Part shown: positions 1 to 7,108 of the stretch, piece by piece
Numbering within the stretch: position 1 is the first letter of the stretch
Layout: every line of letters begins with the position of its first letter
DNA from: Chitinophagaceae bacterium
GTDB taxonomy: Bacteria > Bacteroidota > Bacteroidia > Chitinophagales > Chitinophagaceae
Reading direction: 5' to 3'
Assembly (NCBI GenBank): GCA_947476485.1
Contig: CANJQU010000034.1
Location: 1 to 38,144, forward strand
Length of the DNA stretch: 38,144 nucleotides
Position numbers and translations under genes: made by a program
Notes under the pieces: generated by a model
What the model was told of the DNA's origin: nothing
Databases searched by the model: none
The model's input: the letters and a program-made list of their open reading frames with translations, nothing else

Positions 1-14
1 AAGGGTATAATAAA

Positions 15-364
15 TTACCGGTCGAGGCTAAATCGCATGGTTTTATACATATTCTCGGTTCTAAATTTAATAAGGTATAAGCCATTGGGAATGTTTTGTT
101 CAAAATAACTATTGTATAGATCGACTCGTCGACAATGGGTTGCACATCCGAGTATATCCTCCTTCCAGGCATATCCATAATGTCAATTGCAGCATCTTTC
201 CGTCCATTCAAGCCCGATAACACACCTTTAATAGTTGTCTGAACTTTGTAAGGGTAAGGAATATATGAAATGGTTGTATTCTCGTTGTCTATGTTTTTGA
301 CTGAAGTGGCAGGGGCGGTAATGGTAAATCTCTTTCGATCGCGTGAACGGGGTATTAGAAAAAC
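15..364 (-). pseudogene. Remnant of a T9SS-sorted secreted protein (3' end only, frameshifted)
   Basis: Reading the minus strand, one frame from about 364 to 120 gives a sorting-domain-like segment (SYIPYPYKVQTTIKG, then GLNGRKDAAIDIMDMPGR, RIYSDVQPIVDES). A second frame then gives YNSYFEQNIPNGLYLIKFRT and ends MRFSLDR before a TAA at 15-17. Joined, these make a typical type A T9SS C-terminal domain (beta-strand, DMxGRxxY, NGLYxxK). The frames only join through a frameshift near 111-122. A stop at 365-367 blocks the upstream frame, there is no start codon, and a complete gene lies directly upstream. This is best read as the tail of a lost cell-surface protein. A sequencing indel could explain the frameshift but not the missing 5' part. 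Confidence 0.7.
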
Positions 365-984
365 CTAAACCCGACATATACCTGCGCTGCACGGTTCTTC
401 CATGAACCGGGAACTTCGGTTACGAGTTGATTATTGACATTGGTGACACCGAGTATATATCGCGCACCAAGCATAAGGTGGGCCGGCAGTTTTGCCTCAA
501 GGCCAATAACGGCGGAAAATTCTGACTTGAAGTGTGTTTGGGGATCTGTAGCAGGTCTTGGATTTGGGTGTGCGGTAACGGTGATGACATCGCTATATTG
601 CGGCCCCGCCTGGGCCCACAACCAATGAAAGAGCCTGTATTCAAACAACAGCGGTATATCAAGATATAGATTCTTGTACTTGCCATCCTGCGAGGCGTTA
701 TATGCAAATGTATAATTGACGGGATTGAGCAATCCTTCGATACGGCCGCCATACCTTCCCTTGCGCATACTCAGGAAAAGTCCTCCTACTATACTTGGTT
801 TGTATCCCTGCCTTATCATAGTCACATTTGCAGCGTGAAGCTCGCTGAAGTTAGCACCCAGCTTAGCACCCAGCGTGACTTTAGGAAGCGAATTCTTGAT
901 CGCTTTAGCACCCGGTAATTGGGCAAGGCTATCACCGGTAAAAGAAAATATTGCAAATGCGGCCAGTATGAGCTTGTATTTCAT
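355..984 (-). CDS. Outer-membrane beta-barrel protein (PorT/OMP_b-brl_2-like)
   Basis: A 209-residue protein with an N-terminal signal peptide (KYKLILAAFAIFSFTGDSLA) and alternating strands ending in an aromatic C-terminus (YVGFRFF), as expected of an outer-membrane barrel. The segment TLGAKLGANFSEL followed by PSIVGGLF matches the start of the small porin-like barrel family common in Bacteroidota. I chose the ATG at 984. A TTG 18 bases upstream is also in frame, but a -7-like box (TACCTTTG, 1000-1007) overlaps it. The gene lies 47 bp downstream of a paralogue on the same strand (VKLGVNFQEI, GIVGGGYF), so the two may be co-transcribed. The ligand or role is unknown. Confidence 0.8.
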   Translation of the reverse strand: MKYKLILAAFAIFSFTGDSLAQLPGAKAIKNSLPKVTLGAKLGANFSELHAANVTMIRQGYKPSIVGGLFLSMRKGRYGGRIEGLLNPVNYTFAYNASQDGKYKNLYLDIPLLFEYRLFHWLWAQAGPQYSDVITVTAHPNPRPATDPQTHFKSEFSAVIGLEAKLPAHLMLGARYILGVTNVNNQLVTEVPGSWKNRAAQVYVGFRFF

Positions 985-1031
985 ATAAGGGTTGTTTTGC
1001 AAAGGTAGTCACAAAAATTGTGCCTTATTAA

Positions 1032-1859
1032 TTAGTGTATCCGGTAGGAAAAGGTAGCCTGGATGCTATTAATGGTCCAGCCAAGGTAGGCCTTGGGATA
1101 AATATTGTTGTTCACATCGGTCAACCCATGTACGTACCTCGCACCCACACGTAGCGCTTTTGGAAGCTGCACTTCAAAGCCGGCCACAAGCGAGAATTCT
1201 GATCTAAAAAATACGTTGCTCTTATTGTATATTTTAGTGAACTGTCCGTTTTTATCTGACGATGAAAGCAGGTATGAGTAGTGTGGGCCGAAAAGCAGGT
1301 AAACCTTGCGGGACACTCGTTGCTCAAACATGAATGGGATAGAGATGTAAATACCGCTGAAAGCACTCTTGGTCACTGTATCAGTGCCTGCGGTATGCGT
1401 TGCATAATAGGCTGCCGGATCCTGTGAAGTATAATTTCCGGTTGATAGGAGCAACTCTGCCCTCATACCCGATGTGCCCCAAAACCTTCTGAAATAGCCG
1501 CCTCCCACTATCCCCGGATTAAAAGCAGGAGAGAAAGGGGAATGGGCGATCTCCTGGAAGTTGACCCCAAGTTTTACTCCAAGGTCTGATTCTCCTTTTG
1601 GGAATGGTCTGTGTGTCTTTGTACCAGCGGCCTGTTCGGGTGAGTTCCATTTGAGTTTCAGTTGGAATTTGCCTCTCCGTGCATATTTATTTTTATTGCG
1701 GCCTTCACTGTCATATCCGCCATAGGTGTCGTTGTCATGAACCACTCTTTTCTCTCTTTTGCCTCCATTTGCATCACCATCGCCACGCTCCTGTGCCTTT
1801 AAGACAACAGAAAATGTGATGAGGAAAGACAATGCCAGAAAAAATGGTATCCGCCGCAT
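1032..1859 (-). CDS. Outer-membrane beta-barrel protein, paralogue of the next gene
   Basis: A 275-residue protein with a signal peptide (RRIPFFLALSFLITFSVVLKAQ). A charged, Gly/Lys/Arg-rich linker follows (about residues 24-70, with GDGDANGGKREKR), then a barrel that aligns by eye with the downstream gene: SDLGVKLGVNFQEI, GIVGGGYFRR, FRSEFSLVAGFEVQLP and VGARYVHGLTDVNN against FKSEFSAVIGLEAKLP and LGARYILGVTNVNN. The pair is a tandem duplication. The hydrophilic linker is absent from the shorter copy and would sit in the periplasm. Start is the ATG at 1857-1859, preceded by a good Bacteroidota promoter. Probable outer-membrane location; function unknown. Confidence 0.8.
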   Translation of the reverse strand: MRRIPFFLALSFLITFSVVLKAQERGDGDANGGKREKRVVHDNDTYGGYDSEGRNKNKYARRGKFQLKLKWNSPEQAAGTKTHRPFPKGESDLGVKLGVNFQEIAHSPFSPAFNPGIVGGGYFRRFWGTSGMRAELLLSTGNYTSQDPAAYYATHTAGTDTVTKSAFSGIYISIPFMFEQRVSRKVYLLFGPHYSYLLSSSDKNGQFTKIYNKSNVFFRSEFSLVAGFEVQLPKALRVGARYVHGLTDVNNNIYPKAYLGWTINSIQATFSYRIH

Positions 1860-1911
1860 AATTTTATCATTGTAATGATGCGATGAAGTTAACGCACCAC
1901 AATAATGTTTA

Positions 1912-1941
1912 CAAATTTATTGCAAATGTAGAGTATACAAA
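1912..1941 (-). promoter_or_regulatory. Promoter of the beta-barrel pair
   Basis: On the minus strand a -33 TTTG (1938-1941) and a -7 TAAATTTG (1912-1919) are separated by 18 bp. This fits the Bacteroidota primary-sigma consensus. Transcription would start near 1905, leaving a leader of about 45 bases before the ATG at 1859. Confidence 0.6.
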
Positions 1942-2007
1942 AGTTTTGTGGCTATTAATTTCAATGCAGGATGAAATCATCATTGCCCGATAAGTTTTTA
2001 TATTTAC

Positions 2008-3459
2008 ATGATGCGTGACAAAGGTGATATGCCGGTAGTGAATTCCCCGATGAAAGCTGCAGCGCTTATTACGCCGCTTGTGCTGCTGGTCTTGCTTGTG
2101 ATGTCCCTCATCTTCTTTAAGGAAAGGATGCTCTATATAGATGCGCCGCATATGCTCTTCCGGATTATTAATGATGGCCGGTTCCATATTGAGGAGCATC
2201 GGTACGGGTCATTTATCTCTCAATTGTTTCCGTGGATAGGTATAAGGCTTCATATTCCGCTGATGGGATTAATGATATTGTATTCGGCAGGGTTCTATAT
2301 ATTCTATCTCTCAGTTGCGTTGTTGCTGGTATATAAATTCCGCAACTATGGCCTGGCAATATTGCTGGGTCTGTATTTTACCCTTTTTGTGAGTGATACG
2401 TACTACTGGCCAAATAATGAAGTGCATCAAGGTATTGCCTGGCTTACGTTTACGTTCGGGGTAAACTACTTTGCGGCAGAGCGGCGGTGGCCATTCCCGG
2501 TAAGACTGGTATTGTTCTTCGGGTCGTTTTTTCTTTCTATATGGACGCATCCTTTGGTGATGCTTGCTGCTGTCTATTTATGGTTTTTTTACGTGGCTGA
2601 TAGGAAGCTATTCTCGTCTACCAGAGTTCAGATGGTGCTTTTTTCTGTTATTCTTATAGTGCTCGCGGGGGTTAAATTTTACCAGGGAATGCAGCATGGA
2701 TATGACAGCAGCAAGATAGAGGTGCTGACGGGCTTTGATATCCACAGGTTGAGATCGATCTTCAGTTCGCCGCAATTTCGCTTTTTTAAAGACGGCATCT
2801 CCGGCCGTTACTTGTTGTTTTCGGTGTTGTTCATTACGGGCCTGATCAGCCTCCTGGCAAATAAAAGGTACCTGCTTTTTGCCTGGACCATTCTATTTGC
2901 CACTGGATACGTGGCGCTCATCTGCGTCACTTATTGGGATTTTACGTTACGCAGCTTTATGGAGAGCGAATATATGCCCCTGGTTATCATTTGCTGTGCC
3001 CCGTTCGTTTATTATGTTATTCCTATGATGCGGCCTAAGTTGTGTGTTGCAGCTATCGCTGTTGTGTACTTCATTCGCATTGCATTCATCGTTGTGGCGG
3101 CCGGCCCTTTTAGCAACAGAGTGGCGATGATGGAACGAATTAATGAGAAAATGAAACAAAAACAGCTTACCAAGGTCATTATTACCAGTCCCTTCCCGCC
3201 TATAATAGACAGTGTGCTGATCAGTAAGTGGGGAGCGCCTGTGGAGAGTATGTTCCTTTCAAAACTCAGGGGTGAAACCCCGCAACGGACATTCATTTTT
3301 CTGGATTCGCAGGAAATGATGTCGTTTCACACAGCAGCCAGGGATACCTTGCTGGGGGCATGGGAAAAGAGAGCGGCTGTAAATATCAATCCCGCTTATT
3401 GCAGCATAGATACCAGTGTGCAGTATTCCGTGCTCACTTATCGTATGCTGATGGAGTAA
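2008..3459 (+). CDS. Polytopic membrane protein of unknown function (GT-C-like topology)
   Basis: A 483-residue protein with about ten to twelve hydrophobic helices (about residues 20-40, 78-125, 135-172, 176-222, 264-310, 322-372) and a soluble C-terminal part of about 110 residues. The first loop after helix 1 has an acidic stretch (LYIDAPHMLFRIINDG), which, with a soluble C-terminus, resembles the layout of GT-C lipid-linked glycosyltransferases. No diagnostic motif is clear, so this is a topology-based guess. Start codons at 2008, 2011, 2029 and 2050 are all possible; none has a strong ribosome-binding site. It is transcribed divergently from the beta-barrel genes and its stop codon directly abuts the stop of the convergent gene. 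Confidence 0.75.
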   Translation: MMRDKGDMPVVNSPMKAAALITPLVLLVLLVMSLIFFKERMLYIDAPHMLFRIINDGRFHIEEHRYGSFISQLFPWIGIRLHIPLMGLMILYSAGFYIFYLSVALLLVYKFRNYGLAILLGLYFTLFVSDTYYWPNNEVHQGIAWLTFTFGVNYFAAERRWPFPVRLVLFFGSFFLSIWTHPLVMLAAVYLWFFYVADRKLFSSTRVQMVLFSVILIVLAGVKFYQGMQHGYDSSKIEVLTGFDIHRLRSIFSSPQFRFFKDGISGRYLLFSVLFITGLISLLANKRYLLFAWTILFATGYVALICVTYWDFTLRSFMESEYMPLVIICCAPFVYYVIPMMRPKLCVAAIAVVYFIRIAFIVVAAGPFSNRVAMMERINEKMKQKQLTKVIITSPFPPIIDSVLISKWGAPVESMFLSKLRGETPQRTFIFLDSQEMMSFHTAARDTLLGAWEKRAAVNINPAYCSIDTSVQYSVLTYRMLME

Positions 3460-4425
3460 TTAAATTGACAGGAACGGGCTGTCGTTTCTAACCGTGATAC
3501 TCTTGCTATTCAGCTTTTCTTTCAGTGCCAGCCACTGTCGGTCATTCAATGTGCCGCCGGGAAAGACTTTGCTTCTGAAGTCCTTTGTTATTATACGCAG
3601 GCTGTTAGGCATTTTACCCTGGGTCTCTATGGCAACTTCCTTAACGTCCTCCAGCCTGTACAGCTTTTTCCTCCATGGAAGATTGTGATTTTTTACAGCG
3701 AGATAATGCTCGGATACCAGGAAGTAGTTCAGAAGTAAAGAATTGAAGTAGTACCAGGCAATGCAGAACAAGCCAAAGAAGGAAATGAATTTAGGAATAT
3801 TAATATTGTCGAGGTATCCCGGCCGCAGTATGAACATGAATATTATAACCGCATACAGGCTCCACAGCATAATTCCTCTTAGACTGGTAAACTGGTTGCC
3901 TTTAAATGCCGCGAAGGTTTCGGGTATGTTCTGATTTTCCTCAACCACCTCAGACTGGTAAGTAAAAGTTGTTTGCCTGTCTATAATTACCTGTTGGATA
4001 AAGGATTTTATCTCGCTCAGGTTTACATAAAAATCATCGAAAAGGTATTTTACTTTACCATTTTTAAAGCGCAACACCATTCCTTCCATTTTATAAGAGA
4101 ACAAATACCTGAATGGCTGTTTGCCGGTGAGCTCAGCGCTTTCAAGTTCATTCCACTCATAAGCTTCGGTATCATTAAACGTTACCTGGTATTGGTCTGT
4201 CTTAACTATTGGCGTATTCCGGAAATATTTATAAAGGGAAAAAATGCCAAGCAGGATAAAGAATAAGCTAAAGGCAGTCATTGTTACAAATCCATTCTCC
4301 CTTCTTTCCGCCGATCTTATGCCCACCCAAAGAATGAAGCCTCCCAGTGCACAGCAGAAGATGGTAAGAAAAAAGATAAGGAAATAAAATTTCAGCGGGT
4401 GACGCCTTAGTGCTATTGGGTTCAT
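3460..4425 (-). CDS. Membrane protein with two TM-pair/PH-like segments
   Basis: A 321-residue protein built as an apparent internal duplication. A TM pair (about residues 12-35 and 46-64) and a beta-rich soluble segment (about 75-150, VLRFKNGKVKYLFDDF) are followed by a second TM pair (about 184-202 and 208-233) and another beta-rich segment (about 237-310, YFLVSEHYLAVKNHNLPW, RIITKDFRSKVFPGG). The soluble parts look like the bacterial PH-like domains found in YcxB/DUF304-type membrane proteins; that is a judgement by eye. It begins 11 bp after the bshC stop codon, so it is almost certainly in the bshC operon. Function unknown. Confidence 0.7.
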   Translation of the reverse strand: MNPIALRRHPLKFYFLIFFLTIFCCALGGFILWVGIRSAERRENGFVTMTAFSLFFILLGIFSLYKYFRNTPIVKTDQYQVTFNDTEAYEWNELESAELTGKQPFRYLFSYKMEGMVLRFKNGKVKYLFDDFYVNLSEIKSFIQQVIIDRQTTFTYQSEVVEENQNIPETFAAFKGNQFTSLRGIMLWSLYAVIIFMFILRPGYLDNINIPKFISFFGLFCIAWYYFNSLLLNYFLVSEHYLAVKNHNLPWRKKLYRLEDVKEVAIETQGKMPNSLRIITKDFRSKVFPGGTLNDRQWLALKEKLNSKSITVRNDSPFLSI

Positions 4426-4436
4426 TATGCCGAAAA

Positions 4437-6032
4437 TTACTCAATTATTAGAAACTCCGATGTTAAAGGTTTTATAGCATCTTTTACAGTATCGAAAAAT
4501 GAAGATCCATAATCCAGATAATACCCGGAAAAATTCTCAACACGCTCCTGCAGGCTATTACCGGCGAACAGGCTTTTTTTGAACCGGTCTATCCTTTCCA
4601 ATTGTACCTGCATCTTCCGCTTTTCTGCCCGCAACATCTTTTTCTCCAGTTCTGCGAGCCTGTGGCGCATCTTTGTCAGCGCGGCATCTGCAGCAGCGGC
4701 CAGGGTAGGGTCGAGCGTGGTGGCTTTTTGTTTCAGCGAGTTAAAAATTTGTTCGATGGCTTGGGTTTCATTTTTTGTTTGCCATTCAGTGCCGCTGTGT
4801 TTTGTCACATAGTCGCGCTCCAGCTCCAGCTCCGGTTTGAAAATGTCGGGGATGCTGAGTTCAGACTGCCTGCGCAGTTTCGCTGCGGCGTCATCTATCC
4901 ATAATACCGACTGGCGCAAAAGGATAACTGGGTAAAAAACTTTATAATACTTGAAAAGCGAATTAAGTTGCAGCCAGTATGCCACCTCAGCACCTCCGCC
5001 TATAAAGGCTACATTAGGTAATATCGTTTCCTGGAACAATCCTCGCAGCATCACGTTCGGGCTGAAACGTTCCGGGTGCTGATTAAGCTCGGCGAGTATT
5101 CCGGCTTCTGAAAACTCAATTTCACTGTTTAATACGACCCATTTGTCGTCTTTTTTCTCAATACGCTCACGTATCTGGCCATTGAGATAAAAGAGATTAA
5201 TTTCGCGGGGATGGGCTTGTATCTTATAGTTTGCTCCCAGGGCTTCTATATGCTTGGTGATGATAGGATTAGCTGCCTGGTGCAACAGCTCGTCCTGCAC
5301 CACGGGAATGAATGCGGCTTTTAGCATAGCATCATCCGGGTCTAAAACCACGAGGCCATACCTGCCGAACAATTCATTTACGAGATACTTTGTTGCAGCA
5401 CCTATGGTTTCGTGTTCTAAATAAGCTTTTGTAAGCAATGCCTGCAGCTCATCGCAATTACTACCGGGAGGGCCAAAAGTTTTGAACAGTTCATTCAGCA
5501 GCGGTTTCAGGCTGGCGGGGCTCATACGGCCTACAGCGCCGGTTTGTCCGGCTCCGTCCCATACATATTTCTCGCCACGAAACCTGAACATGCCCAGTTC
5601 TTCCAGGTCGTTGTCTTCACTGCCCATGTAGTAGACGGGGACAAAATGTTTGTGCGGGTAGGTTATGTTCAGTTCTTCGGCCAGTTTTATGGCATGGAGT
5701 ATCTTGTATATAAAGTAGAGGTAGCCGGTAAGCAGGTTGGGCTGGTGAGCTGTGCATATGGTGAACGTATTTTCGCTCAGCAGCGACTGTATGTTCACTT
5801 CTGTTTTTCCGGATCGTGGAAGCCGGCCGTATTGCGCGGAGAGTGTTGCTACTAAAGTCTTACGGTCTACAGGATATGCAGCACGAACCTTGATCGCTTG
5901 CGCCACTCCGGCAGCATCGGGGGTAAAATCGTAAAATGGTTTTATATCATTGCTTTCGCTGAGATAGTCAGTTACCAGTTTGGAGAAATACCCCGTTTCT
6001 TTATAGGGCACATGCGTAAAAACATTATCCAC
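4437..6032 (-). CDS. bshC: Bacillithiol biosynthesis cysteine-adding enzyme BshC
   Basis: A 531-residue cytosolic protein of the usual BshC length. BshC is the putative last-step enzyme of bacillithiol synthesis, adding cysteine to glucosaminyl-malate. Family hallmarks are visible: a Rossmann-like core with TAHQPNLLTGYLYFIYK (about 94-110) and VPVYYMGSEDNDLEELG (about 131-147), NVAFIGGGAEVAYWLQL in the middle, and a long C-terminal coiled coil rich in Arg/Lys/Glu (about 435-480). The start is a GTG at 6030-6032: an in-frame stop lies three codons upstream (6039-6041) and no in-frame ATG matches the family N-terminus. The gene heads a two-gene operon with the membrane protein downstream and diverges from radC. 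bshA and bshB are not in the window. Confidence 0.93.
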   Translation of the reverse strand: MDNVFTHVPYKETGYFSKLVTDYLSESNDIKPFYDFTPDAAGVAQAIKVRAAYPVDRKTLVATLSAQYGRLPRSGKTEVNIQSLLSENTFTICTAHQPNLLTGYLYFIYKILHAIKLAEELNITYPHKHFVPVYYMGSEDNDLEELGMFRFRGEKYVWDGAGQTGAVGRMSPASLKPLLNELFKTFGPPGSNCDELQALLTKAYLEHETIGAATKYLVNELFGRYGLVVLDPDDAMLKAAFIPVVQDELLHQAANPIITKHIEALGANYKIQAHPREINLFYLNGQIRERIEKKDDKWVVLNSEIEFSEAGILAELNQHPERFSPNVMLRGLFQETILPNVAFIGGGAEVAYWLQLNSLFKYYKVFYPVILLRQSVLWIDDAAAKLRRQSELSIPDIFKPELELERDYVTKHSGTEWQTKNETQAIEQIFNSLKQKATTLDPTLAAAADAALTKMRHRLAELEKKMLRAEKRKMQVQLERIDRFKKSLFAGNSLQERVENFSGYYLDYGSSFFDTVKDAIKPLTSEFLIIE

Positions 6033-6051
6033 AGATAATTATTTTGAGTAG

Positions 6052-6080
6052 CGAAGGTAGGAGGTTAATTCAGAATCAAA
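6052..6080 (-). promoter_or_regulatory. Probable bshC promoter
   Basis: On the minus strand a -33 TTTG (6077-6080) and a -7 TACCTTCG (6052-6059; one mismatch to TAnnTTTG) are 17 bp apart. The expected transcript start near 6045 leaves a 13-base leader before the GTG start of bshC. Confidence 0.45.
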
Positions 6081-6163
6081 AAGTTATAAATGCTAAGTGG
6101 CGATTGATAATTTTTATTGTTCATCGCTTCCAGAAGCCGGAATAATCTGTATTTTCAATTTTC

Positions 6164-6853
6164 ATGCAGGAGTCGAAAAGTATAAAGAACTGGACCGAGG
6201 ATGAGCGGCCGCGGGAGAAGATGCTCCAAAAAGGAGCTGCGGCGCTTACTGATGCAGAACTGCTGGCCATCCTTATATCCAGCGGCACACGTGAGCGCTC
6301 TGCGCTGGACCTGGCACGGGATGTGCTTTCTCTTGCCCACAACAATCTGCGGGAGGCCGGCCGGCTGAGTGTTGCCGAACTGCAAAAAATAAAGGGAATA
6401 GGGGAGGCGAGAGCCATCACGATTTGTGCTGCTATGGAACTAGGCCGCAGGCGCCAAATGATCGATGGGCCGGACAGAACTGCGATCAACACCAGCAAGG
6501 ATGCAGCCCGTTATTTTATGCCGTTAATGCAGGATCTTAACCACGAGGTTTTTTGTGTGTTGTATATGAACCAGGCCGGGAGACTTATAAAACATGAATT
6601 CCTGAGCAGTGGTGGTATGACTGCAACAGTGGTGGATATACGCATGATCCTGAAAAGCTGCCTGCTGAATAATGCTACCCATATTATAATAGGCCACAAC
6701 CATCCATCCGGCAGTAAAAGGCCTAGTGATGCCGATAAGTCGATGACGCTGAAATTGCGTGATGCGGCAGAGCTAATGGATATTAAGCTTAAGGATCATA
6801 TTATTATCGCTGGCAATGATTTCCTGAGTATGAGCGATGAGGGGCTTGTGTAA
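6164..6853 (+). CDS. radC: RadC family JAMM-domain protein
   Basis: A 229-residue protein of typical RadC length. The N-terminal half has the UPF0758 helical region and a helix-hairpin-helix (LQKIKGIGEARAITICAAME, about 73-92). The C-terminal half is a JAB/MPN domain with the metal-site motif complete: Glu128 (NHEVF), His178 and His180 in GHNHPSG, Ser188 and Asp191 (SDAD). RadC was named for DNA repair but its biochemical role remains unsettled. The gene is divergent from bshC and stands alone; a 15-bp tandem repeat begins at its stop codon. Nothing in the neighbourhood suggests a mobile-element RadC. Confidence 0.93.
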   Translation: MQESKSIKNWTEDERPREKMLQKGAAALTDAELLAILISSGTRERSALDLARDVLSLAHNNLREAGRLSVAELQKIKGIGEARAITICAAMELGRRRQMIDGPDRTAINTSKDAARYFMPLMQDLNHEVFCVLYMNQAGRLIKHEFLSSGGMTATVVDIRMILKSCLLNNATHIIIGHNHPSGSKRPSDADKSMTLKLRDAAELMDIKLKDHIIIAGNDFLSMSDEGLV

Positions 6854-6892
6854 GTGATAAGTTGATAGGTGATAAGTTGGTAAGTGATAAGG
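6854..6892. repeat. 15-bp imperfect tandem repeat (2.6 copies)
   Basis: GTGATAAGTTGATAG (6854-6868), GTGATAAGTTGGTAA (6869-6883) and a partial GTGATAAGG (6884-6892) lie directly after radC. A related GATAAGTTGATAAG occurs at 24071-24084 after another gene, so this is a dispersed intergenic repeat type. The rest of the 6854-7108 gap is AT-rich, with one inverted repeat listed separately. Confidence 0.7.
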
Positions 6893-6980
6893 TTTCATGT
6901 TTCTTTTTTTTGTGTTTATTGGTCCTCATTTTCTTCCCATTTCTCCTCCTTTTTTCTTATTTTTGAAACAGCGATATGAT

Positions 6981-7023
6981 GTGCATTATTATGTAGATAA
7001 ATAATGATGGGATAGTAATGCAC
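6981..7023. repeat. Inverted repeat upstream of the giant BIG2 gene
   Basis: GTGCATTA (6981-6988) and TAATGCAC (7016-7023) are perfect 8-base inverted arms around a 27-base AT-rich centre, which itself can pair (CATTATT with AATAATG). It lies 86-128 bp upstream of the ATG at 7109. It could be an operator or a hairpin; there is no U-tract for a terminator. Confidence 0.4.
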
Positions 7024-7108
7024 ATTTTAATATCGGAGATAGCAGATAGCGTTACCTTTAGGTGAGTTTTGCAGTAATGCAAAGGTGTGCATTTTTATAG
7101 GATTACTT

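Noticed and set aside
6164-6853. radC as a sign of a mobile element or anti-restriction island
   Set aside because: It is a full-length HhH plus JAB chromosomal-type RadC beside bshC, with no plasmid or integration genes nearby.
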